Of a DNA stretch of 64,000 nt, positions 43,315 through 54,127 are shown piece after piece. A program made the position numbers and the translations under genes. The stretch is from Romanomermis culicivorax (lineage: Eukaryota; Nematoda; Enoplea; Mermithida; Mermithidae). The stretch's first letter is position 1. Each line of letters opens with the position of its first letter. Where the stretch lies: assembly GCA_963922205.1 (NCBI GenBank), contig CAWUHX010000317.1, forward strand, positions 1 to 64,000, in the 5' to 3' direction. The notes below the pieces were generated by a model, which saw only the letters and a list, made by a program, of their open reading frames with translations, was not told where the DNA came from and made no database searches.

Positions 43315-43762
43315 TTAGCAAACTGTCATGGAGCTCAAACTCAACAATAATACGTTATTGTTGACATGAATACCCCAAAAACCCCTGCAATCGAACTTAT
43401 AAATCAGATAGACCAATCCACACCAAAGAATCCACCCACCGCCATACCCCAGAAGCATACCCCCCACATTCCCATCACATTGAATGGGATTCACCAAAGA
43501 TTCACCAAAATTCACCAAAGGCATGATTGATACTGGTGCAGTTTATTCCCTGATTGATCCCTGTATTGCTGAAATCCTACAACTAGACATGAAACCCCTG
43601 CTGGTTCAAGCAAAAGCAAACAATGTTCCCATCCACTTCATAGGAACAACCTTTGTCACAGTAACAGCCCAATCCATACAAGAAACAATCATGGTACATG
43701 TTCAGAAAGACTGCACAGCAGATATACTCGTCGAAGAAAAATTTCATTGGCAGATTTTCTGA
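43315..43762 (+). pseudogene. gypsy-2 retropepsin-like protease
   Basis: IDTGAVYSLIDPCIAEILQL contains the catalytic DTG and corresponds to the second protease-like domain of gypsy-1. Just upstream a short stretch (MNTPKTPAIEL) resembles the start of the first protease-like domain, after which most of that domain is missing. It would mature the polyprotein. The frame ends early at 43762, before a clear (L/I)(L/I)G motif (DILVEEKFHW is at that place). Confidence 0.65.
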
Positions 43763-45178
43763 ATATACCATAAATAATCAAAAATCACAAGTCAACTTTG
43801 GTGATGTCATACTCACTTGCGGAGGCCTAGAATACAGCCCCCTGTGGACTCACCATGGAATCTATTTAGACAAAAAATGGAACTACCACCCCAGACTATT
43901 ACCGAATTCACTGTACCCCTACCTAAAACTTACATCCATGTTGATCATATTGAATTTACCCCCAAAGACAGACAATTTTCTAAAGTTCATATCACTGCTT
44001 GCATCTAGGAGAATCAAAACAGTCATATCCACATTTCTGTTTTGAACATTCACGACACCCCTCAAACCCTCTATCCTGGCACATGCATCGGCTCTGTCTC
44101 GTGTTTCCTAACAAAAGAAAACTCATCTACCCAACCATCTTTCTACTCCCAACATATATAACCATTTTGATACTTTCACATGGTTAAAGGAGAATGTCAA
44201 TTTGACCCCAAGCAACCTGACCGAAACAGAAAAGCATGAATTACTACCATTCTTATCCAAATACCCCATCTTCTATGCCAACTACAAAATGGATGTGGGT
44301 CCCACGACACTTGTCTCCCACAGCATCGATAGGAATGGTTGCAAACCCATCCGCCAACCCCTTTTCTGAACATCCCTGAAAGAAAAGCAAATCATCAAAG
44401 CAGAAGTTCAACAACTTGAGGAAGCTGGTGTAATTAGTCAGAGCAATTCCCCTTGGTGTACAAATACAGTCCTTGTCCAAACAAAAGATGGTGGGCATCG
44501 CCTCTGCATCGATTTTAGAGGCCTGAATAAAGTAACCAAAAAAGATACATACCCCTTACCCCACATTGTTGAAATCCTACATACCCTCCACAGAATGAAA
44601 TACTTCACCTCACTGGACAAGTCCAGTGCATATTACTCGATTCCAATTGCAGAAAGTGACAAGGATAAAACAGCCTTGAACTGCTAGGCAGTACAATACC
44701 AATTTAATTTACTCCCATTTGGACGCATAAACGCCCCCCCCCAACGTTCCAACAATTAATGGATGTCATCCTTTCCAGATTACAATCGAATACATGTCTC
44801 ATCTATCTTGAGGACCTACTAGTTTTTGCTGAATCACATACTCAAATGCTAGAATGCCTAGGCATCATCCTCAGCCATTTTGCAAAAGCTGGATTGAAAC
44901 TTAATATACAGAAATGCAAATTTTGCCAACCCCAAGTCCAATATTTCGGCCATGTTATCTCACAACAGGGTATTTCTCCATCCAGACCCAAACAAAGTAC
45001 AATCCATTCTTGACATCCCTACACCCCAAAGGTCAAAAGAAGTCAAATCATTTCTAGGCTTGCCCTCCTATTATCCTCGATTCATCCCCAGTTGCTCACA
45101 AATCTCCACTCTACCTACGGCCTTGCTCAAAAAGAACTCCGAATTTTCCTGGGGTCCCGAACAACAGACTGCCTTCGA
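43763..45178 (+). pseudogene. gypsy-2 reverse transcriptase
   Basis: The RT spans frames near 44216-44690, 44759-45013 and their joins. It has SPWCTNTVLVQTKDGGHRLC, then DFRGLNKVTKKDTYPLP, a LLPFG segment, and a catalytic box reading YLED (in 44759-45013) where the family has YLDD, a substitution at a catalytic aspartate. Stops occur near 44370, 44685 and 44758. It converts element RNA to DNA in active relatives. The LNIQKCKF thumb and the ..FGHVIS..GI block that is deleted in gypsy-1 are present. Confidence 0.8.
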
Positions 45179-45640
45179 TAAACTCAAAGCATTGCTGATT
45201 CATGCACCAGTCCTGCAACACCCTGATTTTAGCAAACCTTTCATTCTGCAAACTGATGCATCCAAGCTTATAATTGGCACAATTCCAAGCGGGCTTGATG
45301 ACAAAGGTCTTGACCCTCCCATTGCTGTCAAGAGTCTTGCATTAAAACCCACAGAATGTGACTACCCCATCACAGAATTAGAAGCCCTTGCCGTAGTAGA
45401 ATTCATTAAACATTTTCGGCTGTATTTATTCCAACAACATGTTTTTGTTCACACAGATAATACTGCTGTTCAGGTGGTCCTCCAAAAAGAAAACCCTTCC
45501 CCTCGAATTGCCCATTGGGGACTAGCTCAAGGAAGGCACTGCTTACATAAATGCTGACACTATTTCCCGTTTCCCCTCCAACACACCAAAATCATCTTTT
45601 GACATTGAGCAGCCTGAAACCCGACCTAAGATATGTGCTG
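45179..45640 (+). pseudogene. gypsy-2 RNase H
   Basis: [16 protein letters not shown] begins the domain. ITELEALAVVEFIKHFR and VHTDNTAVQVVL follow, with the catalytic D-E-D pattern visible. It is frame-shifted near 45530. It degrades the RNA strand of the hybrid in active elements. Confidence 0.75.
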
Positions 45641-45768
45641 TCAACACCATCATTGAGGCTGAAGCCTCTGAGCAGGAAGAGGAACAGAAAAATTTTGCAG
45701 AACTCCATCGCAATGATTCAACCATCAGGGCAATACCACCCAAACTTACCCAAAAACACTGACCTACC

Positions 45769-46528
45769 ATGATCAAATTCGCAGTCTATCACAACATCCT
45801 ATTTTGTATAATTGACAAGACGCCAAAAATATATATTCCGAAGTCACAAATCCATGATATCATTGCATCCCACCATGACAGCAAGTTTACAGGATATTTT
45901 TCCTCATGTAAAACCTTACACCTCCTCCGACAAAAATATTTTTGGCCAAAAATGAGTAGTGATGTAAAATGCGACTGCAAAACTTGCCACCAATGCCAAA
46001 TGCACAAAGCCCTATGGCACAAAGTACATGCTAGGGAATCACGGGAATCACGGAATTATGCAATACGGGAATCACGGAATTATGCAATACCCTAAAAGTT
46101 CACACAACTCTGTACCACCCCATTGCCAATGGGGAAGTGGAACCCTGTAACCAAACCCTCGCTGCCCGTATACGTATATCAACTCCAAGCATACCAATTA
46201 GGATGCTTATTTACTATTCACAGTTTTTGCCATCAATATTCACAAAAATGATAGCACTTCATACCCCCCATTTGAGCTAGTCCATGGCCGACAACCTAAT
46301 TTGCCATCCGATGCAGCCTTTAATTTCCTCCCCACCTCTTATATTTTCGATCTTGATGGCTATGCCCTCGGAGTCAAATCTCATTTCACAGAAGCCCTCT
46401 CCACAGTTCAGAAAAACTTAAAAAAAGCACAGAACCAATATACAGTTCAGTACAACAAAAACGCATACAATATCCAATACAAGTTAGGTGATCTCGTCTT
46501 ATACAAACAAACAAGGGCTCACACCTAA
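45769..46528 (+). pseudogene. gypsy-2 integrase with internal deletion
   Basis: The HHCC zinc domain is present (HHDSKFTGYFSSCKT ... CKTCHQCQ). The frame then runs into a 24-bp tandem repeat at 46042-46090, and the next recognisable block is the third-residue region, YHPIANGEVE (about 46115). The first two catalytic aspartates and the sequence between are gone. The C-terminal part (46301-46528) keeps FHFTEALS-like helices and the YKLGDLVLYK module. Confidence 0.75.
46042..46090 (+). repeat. 24-bp tandem repeat at an integrase deletion
   Basis: CGGGAATCACGGAATTATGCAATA occurs twice in a row at the point where the integrase core is missing. Confidence 0.8.
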
Positions 46529-46722
46529 ATTTTTATCCCACCAACGAGTTTCCTGTACCCTAATGTTACACTGCAACATCCCCTCAAAAATACTACCTTT
46601 ACCATTCATGTCAATGAGACAACCCTTTTCTACCCCTGAGCAACTCCTACCAAAACTACCCCAATGGCCTCTCTACCTCGAAAACCCTTGAATGAGGATG
46701 TTCAACTTCGTAAGGAGGAGAA

Positions 46723-47565
46723 TGTAATATAGGTGCTAATGCATCGGTGTAAATTCACAATCTACGATATGTGTATTCGATTACTGTTTATAAATTTATT
46801 CCATAATTTATTGTCTCAAGGATTTCTGAGTTTCCCTATATTGGCATTCCTGTAAATTCATTTGAAGTGTTCTGTTTTGAAGGTCTTGCACCCAGAAGCT
46901 GTTATTGACCCAATTAAAGACATTACATAATTAATTTTCACATCGGCACCTGGTCCTCATAATTCACATAAAGATACACATTCCCATAGGTACAATAATT
47001 CTCCCCAAAATCGTAAATACACCTGTCCCATAATAAAATGTAGAAACCCCAACCCAGACACCAGTCTCAAGTGGAACAGTAGCCGCAGTTCATTACAGAA
47101 GCATAAACATACGTAATTAATAAGGAAGCACATAGGCGTGGCTAAGCCCACCATAAGTCGAAAGCATATAGACAGAGAAGCAAAGCATAACACAAAAAGG
47201 TGTGGTGAAGCATAATATAGTTAGGAAGCATAAAAGGTGTGGTTAGGTAAGCATACAGTACATGGAAGCATATGAAGCAGGAAGCAACGACTGGTTGGAA
47301 GAAGATTTCAGAAGCGGACCCCCCACGGATCAAGGGTGTGGTTTAGTCTTTTTGTATTTCGTTTCAAATCTGTGTGTTAGAGGTTCCTGAAAAAGCAAGC
47401 ATGTATCATCAGTGTCTGGTGAAGCAGTTCACGAAACTGTTTTGTCATTTGTTTATCATTATCATACTGTAACCCCTCCTATCGCTTATCGTATTTTCAT
47501 CTCAAGGACATGGGGAAAGGCGTGCTTCAAGACAAGTAAAAGTATAATAAAAATTGGGGGTTACA
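46723..47565 (+). repeat. 3' LTR of gypsy-2
   Basis: Partner of 38646-39533, with shared GAAGCATA words and the same termini. It lacks about 45 bp including the TATA-like segment present in the 5' LTR (junction GGGTGTGGTTTAGTC near 47340). Confidence 0.9.
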
Positions 47566-48055
47566 CAATCGATGAAGAAAAAAGTATTATAAGTCTACAA
47601 TATGCCTTTGAAATCTATAAATAAAGCATAGAAGTAAAATATACTCCAAAATATTGTGTCAATCACATTCCTCAGCCCTAAGTTTGAGTGAATTAAGTTA
47701 AAAATAGTTTCGATCATGTGTAAAAAACACAAAAAGTGAAGGACATAGTCATAATTTCATCGGTCCCTGATCAGACTGGTTTATAGATTACTTTAGCCTT
47801 TTTATGAATACGGCCTCTGAGTAAATGCATTTATTCCCTTTCCACCCATAGCATTTATGTTTCATACTGAAACACCCATATATAAAAAATTTCCTTCTAA
47901 AAATACTTGCATGGTTTAACATCAGAGTAATCATAAATTGTCTGTCATTAGACCACGTTTTTTGGTGTTCAAAATTCTTTTTAGGAAGAAAAAAATACAA
48001 AAATAGAACAGTCTAAACTTTGTTCTCAAAGATTTAACAACTGTTTTGTATCGTA

Positions 48056-48379
48056 CTATAGTCTCTTTTTTTGAATGGTTGTAACTGAAAAACGATGAAA
48101 TGAAGTAAGCATTGCTTGTTCAATTACCACCCATGTGCACACTATACTGTATTACAATTAAAAACGTGATAATTGAAGTTATTGATGGAATTGAAGGCTA
48201 TTTGTTTAGGAAAAAGTTGGAAATTATAAAAAATTTTGGCACGTGATTCTCATTTAATGAAAAAAATTCGGATATCAAGATCATGATACAATTGGTGTGC
48301 TTTTGAAAGTTGAAATCTCAAAATCCGGCGCATTGCGCCACAGGGCTGGTCATTTGCTTTGAAAAATAACAGACTCTAG
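48056..48379. mobile_element. MITE-like element, shortened and inverted copy
   Basis: CTATAGTCTCTTTTTTTGAATGGTTGTAACTGAA at the left corresponds to the right end of the 2136-2685 copy read backwards. The right end is AAAAATAACAGACTCTAG. About 220 bp of the interior found in the longer copies is missing. Confidence 0.65.
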
Positions 48380-49075
48380 TTGAAAAGCAAACATGTATAT
48401 ACTTTCAACTTTACTATTTAAACATAACAGTTATGCATTGAGAGGCTATTTCAACATTGACAACTGAACATATTGATTTTAGCACCAGTCTTGCTTATTC
48501 ATAAATCAGTTTTTAATACTGATCTTCTACAAGTGCCTATTGTACACTGCCAACCCGTACATATGATATTGTTGACAATATCCAATCCACTTGGCAATTA
48601 TTCAATATTTTTGCAGTTTAGGTTAAATTTTTTAATAGACATGCTTTTATTCTGTGTTAACCTGTAGATGTGAGAGATACACAATCATTAGGACTTGAAT
48701 AGACCAAATGGGAATGTAAAATCATTGACTTGACAGCTGTTCAATCAATTTGCCCATTTCGGACTTTGTAACTTATGGCAGAAATGATAACGTTTCCTGG
48801 TGGTTATTCAATCCTTTTACATTTTTTGCTAAATTTGTTATACACATACATGTCATACTGTAGAAATGAGATTTCACGACTGTGGTAATGTTCATATAGA
48901 AATGAAACAATTTGCCTCACTAGGATTTGAACAGATCTGATAGGATAAAATGAATTCATAGGTATACAAGATGTGCGGCTTACAATTTGCATTCAATAAG
49001 TGTATGTAAACAAAATGAAGACCTAATGACTGTTCTATCCATTTACACTTTTTCCATCGTCTTGGAATTGAGAAC
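48380..49075. other. gene-free stretch
   Basis: No domain or repeat recognised in the AT-rich sequence between two inverted-repeat elements. Confidence 0.5.
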
Positions 49076-49613
49076 CTATAGTCTGTTTTTTTCAAATACT
49101 TGTGACCCACAAAATGCTGAAAGTAAGTACACATGCAGAATTTCTTGTCAAGACAATATTGTTGTTGACTGTATGTCAGAAATCAATCAACCGGGGCTGT
49201 AAACTGTGACTAAACTCTCAAGCTCAACTCAACTCGATAACTCTTTTAAAAATAATTTCCGTCCAATGCAATGAATTTACAAGAAAGATCTCCCATGGCT
49301 AAAAATTCACCGTGCGCAGAAAAAGCTAAGCAAATGGCCAGCACTGGGGCATGATGCATAGACCCCAGAGTGCCCGATTTTGAGATTTCAACTTCCCAAA
49401 GCACACTAATTGTATCATGATCTTGATCCATGAATTTTTTCATTAAATGAGAACCATGTGCAAAAACTTTTTCTAATTTCCAACTTTTTTCCAAACAAAT
49501 AGCCTTCATTTCCATCAATAACCTCAATTACCACACACACAGTAATTCAACAAACAATGCATACTTCATTTCATCTTTTTTCAGTTACAAGCATTTAAAA
49601 AAACAGGCTACAG
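49076..49613. mobile_element. MITE-like element, near-full-length copy
   Basis: CTATAGTCTGTTTTTTTCAAATACTTGTGA at the left and TTACAAGCATTTAAAAAAACAGGCTACAG at the right. The interior follows the 2136-2685 copy in the same orientation (GCTGAAAGTAAGTAC.CATGCAGAATTTC, AACTCTTTTAAAAATA.TTTCCGTCC). Confidence 0.75.
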
Positions 49614-49857
49614 AAACTGTTCCATGACTAACCTCATCAGTTCTATATAATCCAGTCAGGCAGCAAACTACCGGATACTCGATAAATTAATAGAGCAAAT
49701 TTATTCACTGATCATTAAAATTAAAGATTTGATAATAGAAAACTGTCAAAACAAATTCATAATATAGGTGTTGTAAAAATACAGGAGCCAACTGACACAC
49801 AAATACAAAATGGCTGCATAAACATAGACGCTTATTTGCAATAAAACTGGTTTATAA

Positions 49858-49975
49858 TTGATCGAATAAGAAATATATAGACGGATCCAGATTTGTACAA
49901 AAAATTCTATAAAACCACTTTATGATTGTTTGAATAAGAAATATATAGATGGATCCAGATCCGTACAAAAAATTT
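49858..49975. repeat. two-copy direct repeat (~65 bp)
   Basis: GAATAAGAAATATATAGA.GGATCCAGAT..GTACAAAAAATT occurs twice in tandem with small differences. Confidence 0.8.
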
Positions 49976-50277
49976 TTATAATACACATGCATTTTTACCT
50001 TCTGTCATACTGTAGATATGATGTTTCAATGCTTTTCTCTTCTTTATGTACATGTGCAAGATAGACTTCATTATGAATTGAACAACCAACAGAAAAAGAA
50101 TTCAACAGTAACAACTAATCAAGAATGCAACATCAAGGCTTAGCAACTATTCCATCAGATATTCAACATTGTATCATTGTTATTATGGATTTTATTGAAT
50201 TCACTTCACAGTTGTTGTTCAATTGTTTTACAAAATTTTCTTTGTCAAAATCTTTTTACAAACTTTTCTATGTGATC

Positions 50278-50985
50278 GGATCATGTCAGATCCAATGGAC
50301 AAACTAAAAAGATATGCTAAATATTTGTTCTAACCCATAGAAATAATGTTTCATTCAAATCCAGCAGATACATATGAGAGTGAAGATTAAAATAAACAGG
50401 ACAGTAGAAACAGCTGCTGTTGGTTATACTGACATCAGACCACTTGCATCTGATTTGCTGAGCAATCAGATGCTCCACTTACAGTTGACTACTGTTTTGT
50501 AAAAATTTTAATAATCTTTGTAGTATGATCAGTCAGATCCATTTTCAACATTCCACAGTGTGTCTGGGTCAGTTTTGGAGTTAAAATGATTTGATCATGT
50601 CGGATCAGAGGGATCATACTAAAAAGGCATGCTAAATATTTGTTCTAACCTGTAGAAATAATGTTTCATACAAATCCAGCAGATACATATAAGAGTGAAG
50701 ATTAAAGTAAACAGGACAGTAGAACAGCAGCTGTCGGTTATGCTGATGTTAAACCACATGCATCTGGTTTGCTAAGCAATCAAATGCTTTACTTTTGGTT
50801 GACTACTGTTTTTGTAAAACTTTTAATAATCTTTTCAGTATGATCCATCAGATCCATTTTGAACATTCCACAGTGTGTCTGGGTCAGATTTGGAGTTAAA
50901 ATGATTCGATCATGTCTTATCAGATGGATCATACTAAAAAGACATGTTAAATTGTTGTACTAACCTGTAGAAACAATGTTTCATT
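50278..50985. repeat. 315-bp tandem repeat (about 2.2 copies)
   Basis: The word ATGCTAAAT (ATGTTAAAT in the last copy) restarts at about 50314, 50629 and 50944, a period of 315 bp. Shared text includes ACCTGTAGAAATAATGTTTCAT, AGCAGATACATA, AGTAAACAGGACAGTAGAA and CAACATTCCACAGTGTGTCTG. The array ends exactly at the LTR start at 50986. It contains partly palindromic GATC-rich words. No ORF. Confidence 0.85.
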
Positions 50986-51625
50986 TGTAGTGCCCCATTT
51001 CTACTACACTTTTACTTGTTTCAATTTACTTGATCCACGAGGCCCTCAAGGCGACAACACGATAATGACAGTACAAAAATATGATATGATAATAAACGAC
51101 AACTGAATAAAAACACCACGTCCCCGAGGGATTATACCTTAATGTGGAGGGTAACAATGTCCTGATTTAGATGAATATTAGAACCAAGCTTTTACATGAA
51201 GATTTTAAAAAGAACACCAAAAACTGAACTATTTCACTCTTCTTCCATCTTTTATACTGCTTCCTGTTGACCATACTCTTGATCCGTGGGGGGTCCACTT
51301 TCCGAATTCTTCTTCCAACCAATCATCACTCCCCGTATACTGTATGCTTACCGAACCATGCCTTTATGCTTCGTAACTATAGTATGCTTTTATCAGGCCT
51401 TTTTGTATTATGCTTAGCTTCTCTGTCTATGTGCTTCGAGCTTATTGTAGGCTTAGCCAGGCCTGCGTGCTTCTTTCCTAGTAATTATGCATGTGTGTGC
51501 TCCCGTAATGTAACACGGCTGCTGTTCCACTTGAGAGTGGTGTCTGGGTTGGGGTTTCTACATTTTATTACAGGACAGGTGTCTTTACGATTTTGATGGA
51601 TTACTGTACCTATGGAAAGGTGTGT
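50986..51625 (-). repeat. minus-strand LTR of the gypsy-2 family
   Basis: Read on the minus strand it follows the gypsy-2 LTR. It has AGAAACCCCAACCCAGACACC..TCTCAAGTGGAACAG, GAAGCACGCAGGCCTGGCTAAGCC, GTAAGCATACAGTA, GGACCCCCCACGGATCAAGAG, a TATA box (CAGTATAAAAG) and a terminal ..CTACA. No pol sequence adjoins, so it is probably a solo LTR. The far (right) boundary is lost in a short tandem repeat. Confidence 0.75.
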
Positions 51626-51705
51626 TTTCGAGTAGGTTATGAGGGGCAGGTGTGTGTTATGAGGGGCAGCTTTTTTCGAGTGGGTTATGAGGGGCAGCTC
51701 TCATT
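51626..51705. repeat. short tandem repeat (GTTATGAGGGGCAG)
   Basis: GTTATGAGGGGCAG occurs three times, twice preceded by TTCGAGTRG, at the edge of the LTR above. Confidence 0.75.
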
Positions 51706-53368
51706 CAGAAAAATGTTTTCACGTCACATGCATCGGACACAATTTTTAATGGGTCTCCGTAGTTTCGAGTTCAATCAAAAGCCCGTTCCGACCAGCGTTA
51801 TATCTTATCAATCATATCATCAATTTCATAAAAAGTTCGGCTCTTCCTCCGCCTTCAACTAACGACGGAATTCGATCTTCGACATTAATACACTTGCCGT
51901 CAAAATCAAATTTTTTTCAAATCAACTTTTCAACGTCCGATATCAACATTATCGACTTAGTAAACAACTTTGATGCAATTTATTTTAAACAAATCGATCG
52001 CAAAATGAAGGGCATCGAATGCATAAAATCAGCCCCGTATTGAGAGGCATATACCTGTAATTGGAGGGATGGGGTTGGGGGGATCCCCCAACTTGGCCAA
52101 CCCTATACCCAACCCTCTAGGCTTGGAAAAACTAGAAAAAATTGGCAAAGCTTTTTTTGGGAAAATTTTCGACTTTTTGCCCACCCCCCCCCCCGCAACT
52201 GGTCGGACCTCTTAGAGGTATGTTTAGAGGGGGCAAGAGCGGGGGGGGGGGGGAATTCCCTCCTAAATTTTTTTTAAATAACATTTTCAGCAATATCATT
52301 GTACTTATACATCACAATTCTCAAATTAAATTATTATATTTACATACTTTTCGTCAAAAATAGAATTTAGCTACTAATCCAAGTACACATAAACTAACTG
52401 AAAATAATCCGCCTTTGCTGCAATAATGATTTTCTTTTTATTCAGTGAATTCTAAAAAAAATTTGTAAAATTCCTCCTTTTTTAAAAATCCTGGATACGG
52501 GTAAGCATAAAATACACAAATGAATGCGGATTTTTGAACCATCATAAGCTTTTAATATCAAATCGACGTTTTCTTCACCATTTAATAATCCTTAAAAAAA
52601 TTTTATACAAAATTTTTAAATTTTCTCCTATAAAAAGTTCAATTTTAAACTTTAAATGTGAAAAAATCAATCTTTCACGTTCAGAATTTTCAATTTATGC
52701 TCTGCAAAGGATATAACTGCAACTTTTTAATGCTAAAAAAGTTTACACTTTAAACGGGATAAAGTTCAACTCTCCACTGTAGAAATTGAAATTTACACCA
52801 TTTCTACACTTACTTAATCTATTCATATAACAGAAAAATGGTGGAAAATCTTTTATTTTCGCTGTTACACTTTAAAAATGTGAAATCTCCCATAATTACA
52901 CAGGAAGATTCAATTTTACATTTCAACTCCTCACTCCAAAAAACTTGATTTTACCTCGAAACAGAGTTTTTTTGGTTTTTTCTCGACAGGCCATTCGGCT
53001 CCTAAGGTCTGATAAAACTGATCAATTCACCAAATGATCAGAAAATGATTAAAAGTTATATCCCCTGTATTTCATTCAGTTCGCGTCGCTTTCAGACTTT
53101 TAAAACTTAATTTGCAGAGTTTTGGAGAAAAAAATCAAAAGGCTGACTAGAGTAACTTGTTCGGAACTTTTGTGATAACTAGGCTTCCAAAATGTCGGAA
53201 AATTCATTTTTTCAGCACATTCTTCTGAATTTACCAATGATCGATCATTATCTTTTCACCATTGGGTTGGCAAAAGAGGTTAAACATTTTCCACCATTTT
53301 CAAAGTTTTCAAATGATTTGAAGCTTAAAAAAGCGCAGCAGGTATTTTACTTCGACTTGAATATTGAT

Positions 53369-53566
53369 AATTATTCCGGGCTCTTAGCACCAGAAGAAAA
53401 TTTTAGGTTTTGATATTCTATACCGTTGGAAAATGAATATTTTAAATATCTTTTCCCTGAATGAAATGTGTCCATTTTCTCAGTGAATTCGAGGTAAATT
53501 TCAAAAATTAGGCAATCGACAAAAAATTATTCCGGGCTCTTAGCACCAGAAGAAAATTTTAGGTTT
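53369..53566. repeat. 42-bp direct duplication
   Basis: AATTATTCCGGGCTCTTAGC and the following 22 bases recur exactly 156 bp later (53369-53410 and 53525-53566). Confidence 0.85.
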
Positions 53567-54110
53567 CTATGCTTTTTCAGATAGCAAGAAAATCTGCCAT
53601 TTTCCCATACCGATGATGTTTCAAACTTTTTCTAAATGAAAAGTTATGTTCATGATAACCGAAAATTCGGAAGCACTTCAAAACGATTTTGTAAAAACAA
53701 TCTAGAAAAACCTTGATTTTTGTCAAATACGCGAAAAAAGAATACAAGGTACACATGCAGATAGGGAGTAGGGGGGTAAACCCCCATACCTGAGACCCTG
53801 GCCAAAAAAATCGTCAAACACCCCTACCTGAAATTTTTCCAAGACAGCTTTTTTCATGATTTTGTACATATTTTGTATGAAAAAAAGGCTTGCAAAACTT
53901 TTTTTTTGTTTTTTTGCTCACCAACCCCCCTACCCCCAGGGAAAAAAGTTCATGGACCCTCCCCCCTGGAAAATTCTTGCCGTGCATGTCTGATACAAGG
54001 TCACACATTCTCCCACAACAGGATGATTTTTGAAAGCTATAAGCATAAACCAGGCCGACATTTCTAACCGCACAACAGAATGATACTATGAATCATAAAT
54101 GATTTGAAAT

Positions 54111-54127
54111 CCGGCGCGAAGCGCCGG
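54111..54127. repeat. perfect CCGGCGC-GAA-GCGCCGG hairpin
   Basis: A 7-bp GC stem with a GAA loop. Degenerate versions occur in the dispersed repeats near 6091, 7195, 56800 and 57297, usually next to an AAAATTTTC and a CATTTTAGAA word, so it marks a repeat family. Confidence 0.7.

Larger units (their letters stand above)
38646..47565 (+). mobile_element. gypsy-2: old Ty3/gypsy element, complete but decayed
   Basis: It is bounded by two LTRs (888 and 843 bp) beginning TGTAATATAGG and ending GTTACA, with the 4-bp target duplication CAAT (38642-38645 and 47566-47569). Gene order is gag, glycoprotein-like domain, protease, RT, RNase H, integrase. TG and CA are common where gypsy-1 has CG, as expected from long CpG-methylation decay. 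All coding domains carry stops or shifts. A purine tract (TAAGGAGGAGAA, 46711-46722) directly precedes the 3' LTR, as expected for a polypurine tract. Confidence 0.9.
37774..47815. mobile_element. non-autonomous DNA transposon split by gypsy-2
   Basis: The left end GGCCATATTCATAAAGGAGGCTAAAGT and the reverse complement of the right end, GGCCGTATTCATAAAAAGGCTAAAGT, match. Both ends are flanked by TCTG (37770-37773 and 47816-47819), a 4-bp target-site duplication. Without gypsy-2 (38646-47565) the element is about 1.1 kb and carries no recognised transposase. The left subterminal part has palindromic AGTCTATAGACT words. Superfamily not assigned. Confidence 0.75.

Noticed and set aside
37774..47815. 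Assignment of the GGCCRTATTCATAAA element to PIF/Harbinger
   Set aside because: The TIR wording is reminiscent, but the flanking duplication is TCTG and not a 3-bp TWA, and no transposase is present.
48056..48379. Independent inverted-repeat family
   Set aside because: Read in reverse it matches the right half of the 2136-2685 copy, so it belongs to the same family.
52182..52253. Facing C and G runs as a functional G-quadruplex pair
   Set aside because: The runs are homopolymers in a degraded repeat, and assembly or polymerase slippage could set their lengths.
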